Positions 35,071 to 44,667 of a DNA stretch of 64,000 nucleotides are shown one piece after another (the first letter of the stretch is position 1; the number at the start of each line of letters is the position of its first letter). The DNA is from Aquidulcibacter sp. (GTDB taxonomy: Bacteria > Pseudomonadota > Alphaproteobacteria > Caulobacterales > Aquidulcibacteraceae), in the NCBI GenBank assembly GCA_027532555.1, contig JAPZTJ010000001.1:62001-126000 (forward strand), written 5' to 3'. A model generated the notes under the pieces. That model made no database searches, was not told where the DNA came from, and was given only the letters and a program-made list of their open reading frames with translations. The translations under genes were made by a program, and so were the position numbers.

Positions 35071-35995
35071 GCGCGACAAAGACGTCTTCAAGATTGGGCT
35101 CTTCGATCCGTAAATCCTTGATCCGAACGCCAGAACCCATCGCTTGGGACAAGAGTGCTTCCACGCTATGTTCGTTGGGACGATAGTGAATGGCCAAAGC
35201 GCCGTCTGGCCGCAATACGCATTCCAGATCGGCCATGCCTGCTGGAATCTGGGTCAAAGGCTCAAGTGGCGAAATCACTACGGCCTTTTTGTCCAGCCGC
35301 CTGAGAATAGTGGGCGTAGGATCACAAGCAATCAGGCGACCTTGGTCGATGATCGCGATGTTGTCGCACAGTTCTTGCGCCTCTTCGAGATAGTGCGTTG
35401 TCAAAACGATCGTCACGCCACGCTCTTTATTGAGCATGGTGATATATTCCCACAATGATCGACGAAGTTCCACATCGACGCCAGCGGTCGGCTCGTCCAG
35501 AATTACCACAGGCGGGGTGTGAACCAAGGCCTTAGCAATCAAAAGGCGCCGCTTCATGCCGCCAGACAATTGTCGCGAATAGGTGTCGCGCTTGTCGGCG
35601 AGCCCAACAGCGTCAAGCAATTCCATGGAACGTCTTTCCTTCGGGGGTACGCCGTAGAATCCTGCTTGCAGCTCTAATGTCTCAAAGGGGGTAAAAAAGG
35701 CGTCAAAACTGATTTCTTGCGGGACTATCCCGATTGCAGCCTTTGCAGCACGGTGATCTTTGTCGATATCAATGTCCCAAATACGAACTTCCCCAGCAGT
35801 TTTGATGACAAGGCCTGCAAGGATATTGATAAATGTTGATTTTCCGGCGCCGTTTGGGCCTAGGAGTCCAAAGATCGATCCCTTTGGGATAGCCAGATCC
35901 AACCCTTTGAGTGCCTGCTTTTCTGGCGATTTCCCGCTAGCCGCATAGGTTTTCTGAAGCCTGCGGGCTTCAATGGCAAAAGATGACTGGGTCAT
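35045..35995 (-). CDS. ABC transporter ATP-binding protein (ABC-2 / NodI type)
   Basis: A 316-residue ATPase: Walker A LLGPNGAGKST near residue 45, Q-loop GIVPQE, signature LSGGMKRRL, Walker B VVILDEPTAGVD, and H-loop TTHYLEEA. The sequence family is that of exporters working with an ABC-2 permease. The C-terminal region (about 230-316) is a regulatory extension. No permease gene lies on either side, so the partner must be elsewhere. ATG 35995 chosen; a GTG at 36016 is possible. It is divergent from the zinc-finger gene. Confidence 0.9.
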   Translation of the reverse strand: MTQSSFAIEARRLQKTYAASGKSPEKQALKGLDLAIPKGSIFGLLGPNGAGKSTFINILAGLVIKTAGEVRIWDIDIDKDHRAAKAAIGIVPQEISFDAFFTPFETLELQAGFYGVPPKERRSMELLDAVGLADKRDTYSRQLSGGMKRRLLIAKALVHTPPVVILDEPTAGVDVELRRSLWEYITMLNKERGVTIVLTTHYLEEAQELCDNIAIIDQGRLIACDPTPTILRRLDKKAVVISPLEPLTQIPAGMADLECVLRPDGALAIHYRPNEHSVEALLSQAMGSGVRIKDLRIEEPNLEDVFVALTTPAGGR

Positions 35996-36097
35996 GGATT
36001 CTCGCTTGGCACACACGTTGACGAATAGGGCCGTAAGGTTCTAATTAAGCCCCTACGCAGTCCGTAGCAATCACGCTGCTGTGAGAGAAACAGATTT

Positions 36098-36295
36098 ATG
36101 TCCGTCAACGGTTCGCCAAATTCAGCCCAGCCAGTTGAAACCATTTATGTGGACAATCATCGCGTTGCTTGTGATGGCGGCGGCGGTTCATTGGGTCACC
36201 CTAAAGTCTGGTACGAGATGGGTGACGAAGGCAAAGTTGAGTGCCTGTATTGTGGCCGCGTTTACATCAGCAAGGATGGAGCAGATGCACACTAG
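36098..36295 (+). CDS. small CHCC zinc-finger protein (NDUFS6-like)
   Basis: A 65-residue protein with the zf-CHCC ligands: Cys in VACDGGGG, His in LGHPKVWYEM, and two Cys in VECLYCGRVY. It is the bacterial relative of complex I subunit NDUFS6, kept in alphaproteobacteria. It stands alone, facing away from the ABC ATPase, with the tad locus end after it. Confidence 0.82.
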   Translation: MSVNGSPNSAQPVETIYVDNHRVACDGGGGSLGHPKVWYEMGDEGKVECLYCGRVYISKDGADAH

Positions 36296-36330
36296 CATCG
36301 CTTAACAACACAGAGGCTTTCGCGTCTGCC

Positions 36331-37359
36331 TTAGCGCGACGCGCTGCCTGAGACATTCTTCGGACCAGCATCGCTATTCATATTCTGATATTGGATGTAG
36401 GCCGGGGTCAGGATAACAATAAACAAAACCGGCAGGAAAAATACGATCATTGGCACAGTTAGCTGTGCCGGCAATGCGGCCGCTTTTTTCTCTGCCTCCG
36501 TCATGCGAAGTTCGCGGTTTTCTTTCGCCATAACACGTAAAGCTGAGCCCAGGGGTGTACCGTATCGCTCGGCTTGGATCAGGGCTGTGGCGACTCCCTT
36601 TACGCCCGGGTGGTTGGTGCGTTTTGCCAAGTTCTCGTATGCGACCCGGCGATCTTGTAAGTAGGCGAGCTCGGCATTGGTTAGGCTTAACTCTTCAGCG
36701 AGCTCAATCGATGATGACCCAATTTCTTGCCCGACACGCAAGAATGCAAGTTCGATGGACATGCCTGATTCAACGCAGATAAGCAGCAAATCCAAAGCAT
36801 CAGGGAATGCGCGTATAATTGGTTTGCGTCGCTTTGTTGATATGTTTTTGACAATAATGTTGGGCAAGTAAAAGCCTGCCGCACAGGCACTAACGGCCGT
36901 AATGAGCCGATTGTTGCTCGTCATGTCTTTACCGAATACCGTTACGTAAGCTAGGGCACCGATGAAGAACAAAATGGGTGTTGCAAAGCGCGCAAAGTAA
37001 AACATGGCTACCGGACCTGGCCCACGTAGACCCGCTTCCAAAAGATTCTGCGTCACATTTGGATCTTCAAGAAGCTTCTGTAGATTCAGCTTGTCGACAA
37101 TGGACTTCCAAGGACCCTTGGCGCGTTGTCTAAGTGAGTTTTTTTCGGCCTGCTCACTGGCGATCGTTGCCCGGTTCTTGCGGCGCATAGATTCACGATC
37201 CGTCGCTACGCCCCTCATGCGCGCCGCAAGCTGATCGGTCTTCCACAGGGGTTGAGCAACCGTTATCGCGGTTACTAAGAGCGCAACAGCCATGATTACC
37301 GATGCCAGAAACTCTGGATCTGTGACCATTCGAGCAAATTCTCTAACTTCTACGAACAT
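36331..37359 (-). CDS. tadC: Flp pilus assembly protein TadC
   Basis: A 342-residue inner-membrane platform protein of the type II secretion F superfamily. Hydrophobic helices lie near residues 17-37 and 120-165 and at the C-terminus (LTVPMIVFFLPVLFIVIL). The GSPII_F domain contains RAFPDALDLLLICVESGMS and RYGTPLGSALRVMAKENRELR. With TadB it forms the platform around the motor CpaF. It is the last gene of the minus-strand pilus operon. Confidence 0.92.
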   Translation of the reverse strand: MFVEVREFARMVTDPEFLASVIMAVALLVTAITVAQPLWKTDQLAARMRGVATDRESMRRKNRATIASEQAEKNSLRQRAKGPWKSIVDKLNLQKLLEDPNVTQNLLEAGLRGPGPVAMFYFARFATPILFFIGALAYVTVFGKDMTSNNRLITAVSACAAGFYLPNIIVKNISTKRRKPIIRAFPDALDLLLICVESGMSIELAFLRVGQEIGSSSIELAEELSLTNAELAYLQDRRVAYENLAKRTNHPGVKGVATALIQAERYGTPLGSALRVMAKENRELRMTEAEKKAAALPAQLTVPMIVFFLPVLFIVILTPAYIQYQNMNSDAGPKNVSGSASR

Positions 37360-37369
37360 CGTTCGTTCC

Positions 37370-38344
37370 CTAAATGTCGAAGTTAATCATGTTGCGCATG
37401 ACGAAAATTCCAGTTGCCATCATCAAGATACCCACGCCCAGACCCATATTTCCTGTTGGGTCAGTGAAGAGCAGGCCCATGTAGGCAGGGCTGGTGATAT
37501 AGACCATCACACAGACACAGATCGGCAAAGCACCGATGATCATCGCAGACGCCTTGGCCTCTGAGGACAACGCGTTGATCTTCTCCCGCATCAGTTTTCG
37601 TGATCGCAAGATCATTGACAAATTGCCAAGCGCTTCTGACAAGTTACCGCCGGCCTTCAATTGGATCGATAGCACGATAGAGAAAAAGCTCACTTCGGGC
37701 AGTGGCATACGTTCGAACAACTTTGCCAAGCATTGATCCATTGGTACGCCCATGGATTGGCTGTCGCAAATCCGGCGAAACTCGGTGCATAGCGGTTCTG
37801 GTGCCTCGCGAGCGATGATCTTCAGACACTCCGCCAAAGGCAGGCCGGATTTAACGCCTCGCACAATAACATCGATTGCGTTTGCAAATTCGGCAATGAA
37901 TTTCTTTTGTCTGCGGCCAACCAAAAAGCCCACAATCCAGCGCGGCAAGCCAAGACCCGCAACCCCAGCCCCGGCCAAAGCAAAGTACCAAGCATTGCCG
38001 CTGATGAGGATCCCAAGGCCCACCAAGATGCCGAGGCCGCCCGATGCGATCCAGAAGGTCTTTTCCTCGATAGTCAGGCCAGCCTGCTCAATTCGTGCAC
38101 CAACTGACAGACGCGCGCGCCGCAATTGGCGTTCACGCATCTCGATGTCTTTGATACTGCCCAACAAGCGCTTGCGGCGGGTTTCGTCAGGGTCTGCAAC
38201 CCGGCGCTTAACTGCGGACTCCCGCGACTGTGCAACCGACTTAAGTCGTTTTTGCGATTCCTTATTGTCATCGCCAGCAAGCGCAATGCCGAAGAGCAGC
38301 ACCCCGGCTGCAACCAAAACAGGAATGATAGTTCCAAGATCCAT
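37370..38344 (-). CDS. tadB: Flp pilus assembly protein TadB
   Basis: A 324-residue inner-membrane protein with the type II secretion F domain (FANAIDVIVRGVKSGLPLAE; QLKAGGNLSEALGNLSMILR) and membrane helices near the start, the middle (FWIASGGLGILVGLGILISG) and the end. The arginine-rich cytoplasmic stretch at about 30-75 is usual. It sits between cpaF and tadC with short gaps. Confidence 0.92.
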   Translation of the reverse strand: MDLGTIIPVLVAAGVLLFGIALAGDDNKESQKRLKSVAQSRESAVKRRVADPDETRRKRLLGSIKDIEMRERQLRRARLSVGARIEQAGLTIEEKTFWIASGGLGILVGLGILISGNAWYFALAGAGVAGLGLPRWIVGFLVGRRQKKFIAEFANAIDVIVRGVKSGLPLAECLKIIAREAPEPLCTEFRRICDSQSMGVPMDQCLAKLFERMPLPEVSFFSIVLSIQLKAGGNLSEALGNLSMILRSRKLMREKINALSSEAKASAMIIGALPICVCVMVYITSPAYMGLLFTDPTGNMGLGVGILMMATGIFVMRNMINFDI

Positions 38345-38349
38345 GTTCG

Positions 38350-39840
38350 TTAGACGTCTGCTGCATCAAGGGCTTCGGCGAGCTCTTTCTCGAGTCCGTA
38401 ATAGCGGGCGCGATCCCAGAATTTCGGGCGCGCGATGCCTGTGGACCGATGCTTGCCAATAACCTTACCGTTCGCGTCCTCACCTTCCATCTCGAATACA
38501 ATGAGGTCTTGCGTAACAATCACATCACCTTCTAGGCCCAGGACTTCTGTGATGTGTGTGATCTTGCGGGAACCGTCGCGAAGACGGGCCGCCTGAATAA
38601 CGATGTCGATCGAACCAACGATCATCTCACGGATTGTCTTGGTGGGCAGCGAGAAGCCGCCCATGGTGATCATGCTTTCCATTCGCGAAAGACCTTCGCG
38701 TGGGCTGTTGGCGTGCAAAGTGCCCATCGAACCGTCGTGGCCCGTATTCATCGCTTGTAACAAGTCAAACGCTTCAGGACCGCGGACTTCGCCGACGATG
38801 ATGCGCTCGGGACGCATCCGCAGACAGTTTTTGACCAAGTCGCGCATGTGCACAGCACCTTGGCCTTCTAGGTTTGGAGGGCGGGTTTCAAGGCGGACAA
38901 CATGGGGCTGCTGTAGTTGCAGTTCTGCCGCGTCTTCGCAGGTGATGACGCGTTCGTCTGGCGCGATGTAACCGGTCAAACAGTTGAGCAGGGTGGTCTT
39001 CCCCGACCCGGTACCCCCAGAAATCAGCACATTACATCGTGCCGCCCCAATAATACCTAGAACCTTGCCTGCCGGCTCGGAAATCGCGCCGAATCCGACC
39101 AGGTCCGTCATTCGCAATTTGTCTTTTTTGAACTTACGAATGGTGAGGGTAGGTCCATCGAGTGCCAAGGGCGGCACAATCACGTTGACACGAGAGCCGT
39201 CGGGTAGCCGCGCGTCGCATATGGGTGAGCTTTCATCTACGCGGCGACCGACTTGGCTTACAATGCGCTGACAGATGTTCATCAATTGTTGATTGTCACG
39301 GAACCGGATTGGTGTCTTGGTTACCTTACCGCTGACTTCGATAAACACGCTGTTGGCACCATTGACCATGATGTCGGCAATGTCGTCGCGTGCCAACAGG
39401 GGTTCCAACGGCCCGTAGCCCAGCACGTCGTTGACAATATCGCCGAGCAATTGCTCTTGCTCAGCAACCGATATAATCACCTGCTTGATTGCAATGATCT
39501 CGTTGACGATATCGCGGATTTCATCGCGGGCGGTGCGTTGGTCTAATGCCGCCAATTGGCCCAGATCGATCGTCTCGATTAAAGCGTTATAAATCGACGC
39601 TTTCGTGCGATAATATTCATCAGTTCGCCCATCATTTTCAGGGCTTGGAGGCGGGGCCGATTGCGTCGGCGCGCGCACACCCTTTGCGACCCGCGCTAGG
39701 TCCACTGTTCCAGCGGCCGTTGCCGCGGCGGGGGTTGACGGCGGCGATACGGGTGCTGCTACTGGCTTTTGGGCCTCAAGGGGGGCAAACTTGGGGGGTG
39801 TTGTTGCCTGTGCCGCCCCGTCTGCGCGTTTACCAAACAT
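38350..39840 (-). CDS. cpaF: pilus assembly ATPase CpaF/TadA
   Basis: A 496-residue hexameric motor ATPase for Flp pilus extension and retraction. A Pro/Ala-rich N-terminus (about 1-60) is followed by GYGPLEPLLARDDIADIMVN, Walker A ISGGTGSGKTTLLN, the Asp box ITCEDAAELQL, Walker B RIIVGEVRGPEAFDLL and the His box GSMGTLHANSPREGLSR. All motifs are intact. It lies between cpaE and tadB in the operon. Confidence 0.95.
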   Translation of the reverse strand: MFGKRADGAAQATTPPKFAPLEAQKPVAAPVSPPSTPAAATAAGTVDLARVAKGVRAPTQSAPPPSPENDGRTDEYYRTKASIYNALIETIDLGQLAALDQRTARDEIRDIVNEIIAIKQVIISVAEQEQLLGDIVNDVLGYGPLEPLLARDDIADIMVNGANSVFIEVSGKVTKTPIRFRDNQQLMNICQRIVSQVGRRVDESSPICDARLPDGSRVNVIVPPLALDGPTLTIRKFKKDKLRMTDLVGFGAISEPAGKVLGIIGAARCNVLISGGTGSGKTTLLNCLTGYIAPDERVITCEDAAELQLQQPHVVRLETRPPNLEGQGAVHMRDLVKNCLRMRPERIIVGEVRGPEAFDLLQAMNTGHDGSMGTLHANSPREGLSRMESMITMGGFSLPTKTIREMIVGSIDIVIQAARLRDGSRKITHITEVLGLEGDVIVTQDLIVFEMEGEDANGKVIGKHRSTGIARPKFWDRARYYGLEKELAEALDAADV

Positions 39841-39847
39841 CCTATCC

Positions 39848-41242
39848 TCACTTAGCCGCTTTTGCGGGGATTAGTTTTGAGAGGAAGCTGGTCTTAGCCT
39901 TTGGTTGCGGCACCCGACCGGTGAAGAGCTGAGCCAAAAAGTCCATGCCCTCCGCACATTTGCTGTTTGGGTTCACGTTGGCCAGCATTTGCCCATTATT
40001 ACTCGCCGTACCAAACAGTTGGGGATCATAAGGTAGGACAAGCGTTGGCTGTACGCCCAAGGCGTCGGCAAAGTCTTTGACTGGGGTTTCAGGCCGCTTT
40101 GCCACGCCGACCATATTTAGAATTACTTTTGGCGGAGTATCGTTCGGGCGACCTACCCGGACCATGTCAAAAATGTTCTTTGCGTTGCGCAGGCCAGCCA
40201 AATCTGGCTGTGCGACTACAACAACTTCATCGGCAGACAACAATGTTTGACGCATCCATTTTGACCAAGTGTGCGGCAGATCGAGCACAACATAAGGCAC
40301 ACCCCGGCGCACACCTTCAATCACAGTTTCATAAGCTTCTGGCGAAATCTCAAACTCGCGCTCGAGGGAGGCGGGTGCGGTGAACAAGGTCAAATGATCC
40401 GTGTGACGGGTCAGCAAGCGGTCCAGCAACACATCGTCGACCCGTTCGGGCTGTTCCAACGCATCAGCAATACCGGTCGCCGGATCCGTGTTGAAATCAA
40501 GCCCGGTTGTTCCCCACGAAAGGTCGAGGTCAACCAAGGTTGTGTTTACTCGCGCATGCTCAGCCATACACCACGCCACATTGTGGGCGATGGTAGAAGA
40601 TCCAGCTCCACCTTTGGCACCGACGAAGGCAATGGTGCGACCCAAGAAGGGCTTGCTTGGATCCACATAAAGGCCAGAAATGGTGCGGATCAGCTGCAGC
40701 GGTTGCAGCGGTGGCACTAGGTATTCTGAAACGCCACGGCGGATCAGCTCCCGATACAGACCGATATCGTTCGATTCTCCAATCAGGATCACCTTAACGC
40801 CTGGCTCGCAATAGGAGGCCAATTCATCCAATTGCTGGATCAAGGTTGCTGGGGGCGCTAAACTTTCAACGATGATTAAGTTGGGCGAGGGTTGGGACTG
40901 GAAGAATTCTATGGCACCTGCCAAACCGCCCATTGAAACAGTCACATGCGCTTTCGCGATGCGACGATCCGTTGAGGCCGATTGCAAGCGCTGGGCCGTA
41001 TCTGGCCGCTCACAAAATACTTGGACCGAGATCCGCGGTACCGGTTGGTCGCCACCACGGGCTAGCTCACCCACATAGGTTTCTTCAAAGGCAGCCGCAT
41101 CAAAGTCACCCGGAGAAGCAGGTGCTGGAACGTTTTGAGCGTGGGTTGGCTCCAAGAAATCCAGATCGGCGTCAAGCTCGAAAGGCTCGTCAGCCGTTGC
41201 CAACTCTTCCCACATGGGCTTGCGTTTTGCATTCCCAATCAT
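39848..41242 (-). CDS. cpaE: pilus assembly / localisation ATPase CpaE
   Basis: A 464-residue protein with a receiver-like N-terminal part (about 70-190; KVILIGESNDIGLYRELIRR) and a ParA/MinD-type ATPase part with the deviant Walker A FVGAKGGAGSSTIAHN near residue 207 and LVDLDLSWGTTGLDFN. In Caulobacter CpaE places the pilus machine at the pole. The receiver lacks the usual phosphorylation context. The start overlaps the cpaD stop (ATGA). Confidence 0.93.
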   Translation of the reverse strand: MIGNAKRKPMWEELATADEPFELDADLDFLEPTHAQNVPAPASPGDFDAAAFEETYVGELARGGDQPVPRISVQVFCERPDTAQRLQSASTDRRIAKAHVTVSMGGLAGAIEFFQSQPSPNLIIVESLAPPATLIQQLDELASYCEPGVKVILIGESNDIGLYRELIRRGVSEYLVPPLQPLQLIRTISGLYVDPSKPFLGRTIAFVGAKGGAGSSTIAHNVAWCMAEHARVNTTLVDLDLSWGTTGLDFNTDPATGIADALEQPERVDDVLLDRLLTRHTDHLTLFTAPASLEREFEISPEAYETVIEGVRRGVPYVVLDLPHTWSKWMRQTLLSADEVVVVAQPDLAGLRNAKNIFDMVRVGRPNDTPPKVILNMVGVAKRPETPVKDFADALGVQPTLVLPYDPQLFGTASNNGQMLANVNPNSKCAEGMDFLAQLFTGRVPQPKAKTSFLSKLIPAKAAK

Positions 41243-41982
41243 TTGCCACCCCCGCCTGCAACGGCTCCACTAACTGTCGGGACGCCGCCTTTACGATGCA
41301 AATCGATACCGTTTTGGAGTCGAGCTGCGTCGCGCGGGCCTTCTTTGCGATCACCTAATAAGTCGCCGGGGTCCGCAACCATCGCTGCCAAATTGGCATT
41401 TTGCGCGCAGCCGAAACGGTCAGGCGGAATGTTCTCAGCAGTCTTTCTTGGATCAAAGGATGTCCACGGCTCACAGACGATCGGCTTGGTCTCATACCGC
41501 CCAAAGGAAATCAAAATTGGCGCATCTGTTTGACCTTGGGCTTGGTAGGGGCCGACAGAGATTTTTGAAAAATCCACGCCACCGAGAAACAGGGCCCGTT
41601 GCACGTCTTGGGCGACTTGGGCGGCACTTTGGCTATTGCTCGCGTTTGTCGGCACCGAGACAACAACGTTGCCACGGCCGAGGCGCACATATTCGTGTGC
41701 GAACGACTTTAGCTCAGCCGCGTCTTGAACAGTTGTGCCAATCGCGCCGCTGGGCGCGGAAATGGCGATGCGTGCTTCCACGGGGATGGCTTCAGGCTTA
41801 AAGGCATCCAGAACGGTGCGCTCAAGATGCGCTTTCTCAACCCGATCTACCGCTGGCTCCTCTTTGGCGGCGCTTGCGCCTCCACAGGCGCCTAACACCA
41901 TCAACGCAGTGAGAGCGACCGCTTTAAGGGCGGGTTTGCTCGGCTGAGCGAATGAAGCATATTTCGCGACTTCTCTTGTCAT
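41239..41982 (-). CDS. cpaD: pilus biogenesis lipoprotein CpaD
   Basis: A 247-residue protein with lipobox LGACGG near residue 33, so attached to the outer membrane. The CpaD-family core includes FAHEYVRLGRGNVVVSVPTN and the end region GCAQNANLAAMVADPGDLLG. It is thought to help the secretin CpaC. Position between cpaC and cpaE fits. Confidence 0.9.
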   Translation of the reverse strand: MTREVAKYASFAQPSKPALKAVALTALMVLGACGGASAAKEEPAVDRVEKAHLERTVLDAFKPEAIPVEARIAISAPSGAIGTTVQDAAELKSFAHEYVRLGRGNVVVSVPTNASNSQSAAQVAQDVQRALFLGGVDFSKISVGPYQAQGQTDAPILISFGRYETKPIVCEPWTSFDPRKTAENIPPDRFGCAQNANLAAMVADPGDLLGDRKEGPRDAARLQNGIDLHRKGGVPTVSGAVAGGGGK

Positions 41983-41998
41983 CGGCTTCTTCCTGACT

Positions 41999-43621
41999 CT
42001 AATTCACAATATGTCCGATAGGGGCTCGGTAACGCCCTTTTGGCAGCCCTTTGGAACCGGGCTTCACCATTCTATTCATGCGACCCAGCAGCAAAGCTGC
42101 CGTGTCACTGGCGGGTGCATAGCCATCGCCTGGGGTCTGAAGCTCATCCATCGAGGCCGATTTCACGATATAAGGCGTGACGATGATGACGAGTTCTGTT
42201 TCATTGCTTTGGAAATCGCGCGAACGGAACAAATTTCCCAAGACTGGCAAGTCTTTTAAGCCGGGCAAACCCTCAATAGACTGGCGCGTCGATTGCTGGA
42301 TCAGACCAGCCATCACCATCGAACGACCGGAGGGCAGTTCCATCGTGTTCTCGGCGCGGCGAACTGAAACGCCGGGGATCGACAAGCCGCGAATGGTGTC
42401 AGTCACGTTGCCGGCGGCATCGCGGATCAGCGTATCTGCTTGGCGGAAAGAAGCCGCCGTCGAAATCTCAGAAACTTCGGTCGAAACTTTAAGTGAAATT
42501 CGGTCGGCGCTTAGGATGATCGGTGTAAAGCCCAAACCAACACCAAATGGCTTGAATTCGACCGAAACGCGGTTGCCTTCTTGGGCTGTCGGTACTGGAA
42601 ATTCGCCACCGGCCAGGAATTTCGCAGGCTCTCCCGAGGTAGCAGTGAGGTTTGGCTCGGCCAAGGTTCGGGCCAAGCCAACGCGTTCCAAGGCTTGTAT
42701 ATTACTGTCAGCGCGTTGCCCGGTTACCAATTCACCTGGACCATAGGTGACTTCAGTGCGGCCCGTCTCTGGGTTAAACTTCGAGCTAAAGCCACCAGCG
42801 CCTGCGCCCACTCTGGGGTCAAGAAGTTCCGAAGTGCCACTTAGGAACGAATTTGAGACCGGCCGAATGAAGTTCTGGGCCCAGGTCGAGTCGAGCGTGG
42901 TTCCGCCCAAAAAGGCACCATTAACCGAGAAACCATTGGCGGTTGCAAACTTGATGCCCCAATCTTCGGGCAGCAATTGATTCAGGATATTGGACGAAGA
43001 CAGATTCATCCCTAATTGCTTGATGACAGACCGCTGCATTTCAACAATCCGCACCCGCAGCATGACTTGATCGCCTGAAAGGACGCTCATCATGTTTAGA
43101 ACTTTATCGGCATTACCGGCATATTGGCTCGAAATCCGCAAAACCTGATCGGCGACCAAGCCATTTGGGACGTCCCCGGTCAGAATGATCGAATCAGCAA
43201 CACTATCGACCACCACACGGGCTTCGGGTACCAGACGTTGAATCAACGCGCTTAGTTCCGAGGTGTCGCGGGCAACCCGGATTTCAAGTGCCAGAATCTG
43301 ACGACCTTGTGCATCCAGAAAGAAGACATTTGTTTCACCGACCCTCGTGCCGAGCACAATGCCACGTTGGCTGGTGCGCATCACTGCGTCTGCTATCGAG
43401 GGATCGGAAACCACAACGTCACGGGCTTCAACCGGCAGATCGACAATTGCCGATTTTCCAAGCGCCAAGGTAAGCCGTTGGGGCATAGGCTGCTCGGGTG
43501 TGGCCTTGATCGCGGCACCTTGCCCAGATTGAGCGAATAAGACACTCGGGGACACTAACGCGCTTAGCGCTAGGCATGAAACCGCGACTAGAACAAATTT
43601 CACACTTTGGGTTGGCTGCAT
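41999..43621 (-). CDS. cpaC: Flp pilus outer-membrane secretin CpaC/RcpA
   Basis: A 540-residue secretin: signal peptide, N-terminal pilus domain (LGKSAIVDLPVEARDVVVSD), BON-like part (VVVDSVADSIILTGDVPN), and the secretin core (LAEPNLTATSGEPAKFLAGG, VGLGFTPIILSADRISLKV) with VLGNLFRSRDFQSNETELVI near the end. It forms the pore through which the pilus leaves the cell. ATG 43621 overlaps the cpaB stop; a GTG three bases upstream is equally possible. Confidence 0.93.
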   Translation of the reverse strand: MQPTQSVKFVLVAVSCLALSALVSPSVLFAQSGQGAAIKATPEQPMPQRLTLALGKSAIVDLPVEARDVVVSDPSIADAVMRTSQRGIVLGTRVGETNVFFLDAQGRQILALEIRVARDTSELSALIQRLVPEARVVVDSVADSIILTGDVPNGLVADQVLRISSQYAGNADKVLNMMSVLSGDQVMLRVRIVEMQRSVIKQLGMNLSSSNILNQLLPEDWGIKFATANGFSVNGAFLGGTTLDSTWAQNFIRPVSNSFLSGTSELLDPRVGAGAGGFSSKFNPETGRTEVTYGPGELVTGQRADSNIQALERVGLARTLAEPNLTATSGEPAKFLAGGEFPVPTAQEGNRVSVEFKPFGVGLGFTPIILSADRISLKVSTEVSEISTAASFRQADTLIRDAAGNVTDTIRGLSIPGVSVRRAENTMELPSGRSMVMAGLIQQSTRQSIEGLPGLKDLPVLGNLFRSRDFQSNETELVIIVTPYIVKSASMDELQTPGDGYAPASDTAALLLGRMNRMVKPGSKGLPKGRYRAPIGHIVN

Positions 43622-44493
43622 CACTGCCCTCCCCGATATACTTTAACGGCCGTCGGAATCGCCTGAGCCGCTTGCTGAACGTTTTGCGATGATGGCGGCG
43701 GCTTTGGATCGGCCGAGCCTCCCGATGACGAAGTTTGATTCATCACATCTGTGCCGGCTGGTGAATAGGTTGGGGCCCCAGCATCAGAATAACCCCGAAG
43801 GGTGAGCGAAAGATCACCTAATTTCTGCGCTAGTCGCAGCTTTTCTGAATCGGATGCAGACAATTCGACCGTCGCAACCCCACCCGGCATTGTCGTTTTG
43901 TCCTTGTCCTGCGAGATAGCTTGGTCGATTGCGAGGACGCGGACACTTTCTAAAATCGCCGTTGAAACAATCTTAGATACAGATTGGCCGTTCGATTTAA
44001 GTTGTAATTCGCGGGTGAGGAGGATGTCCACGCGATCATTCGGCAATACAAAGCCTGCGACCGCCGTTTCAGGGCTAATCGGAAATGAAACAGCGCGCAT
44101 CCCCGGCGTCAACAAAGCCGCCATAGCACCTGTCCTTGCATCAACATCGACAATCTTGCTCGCCAAAACCGGCTCGCCCTTCACCATCGCTTGGCGGACG
44201 ATACCATTGCTGAATTCTTCAATCGCCTTGGGGTTCTTAGATTGCAGGAAGAACCCAGGTGTCGCGGCGCTCGTTGGTGTATAGGCTTCCCATCCCAAAG
44301 AGGCTGGCGAAATACGTTCGCCCACGACCATATCGCGCTTGGCCACCAATACATTGACGGTTTCGGCCTTGGCGTCGCTTGCAGAAACAGGCTGCACAAC
44401 CTGCGGATTGGCGGATTGCGAGCGCATCCAAATAAAGGCTCCGCCCGCAACAAGCAAAGCACCGCCAATGATCGAGATTTGCCGAATATTCAC
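43621..44493 (-). CDS. cpaB: Flp pilus assembly protein CpaB/RcpC
   Basis: A 290-residue protein with one N-terminal membrane segment (ISIIGGALLVAGGAFIWM) and an SAF/RcpC domain (VNVLVAKRDMVVGERISPAS; RAVSFPISPETAVAGFVLPN; VDILLTREL). The GTG start at 44493 has GAGAGG six bases upstream. About 175 bases separate it from cpaA, so cpaB may have its own promoter. The C-terminus is Gly/Ser/Pro rich. Confidence 0.9.
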   Translation of the reverse strand: MNIRQISIIGGALLVAGGAFIWMRSQSANPQVVQPVSASDAKAETVNVLVAKRDMVVGERISPASLGWEAYTPTSAATPGFFLQSKNPKAIEEFSNGIVRQAMVKGEPVLASKIVDVDARTGAMAALLTPGMRAVSFPISPETAVAGFVLPNDRVDILLTRELQLKSNGQSVSKIVSTAILESVRVLAIDQAISQDKDKTTMPGGVATVELSASDSEKLRLAQKLGDLSLTLRGYSDAGAPTYSPAGTDVMNQTSSSGGSADPKPPPSSQNVQQAAQAIPTAVKVYRGGQ

Positions 44494-44667
44494 GCTATGC
44501 CTCTCCCATTCGGGGTTCCAACTCAGAGCTTTTCCAGTTGTACCCTTCGAGAATCACCCATATCCAAAATGAACTACGAAATGACCATGCGTAAATATGT
44601 TCTAAGAAGAGGTTAACGGTGCGACTTCTATGGTTGAAGAAGTGTGAAAATTCAGCAAGATTCTATT

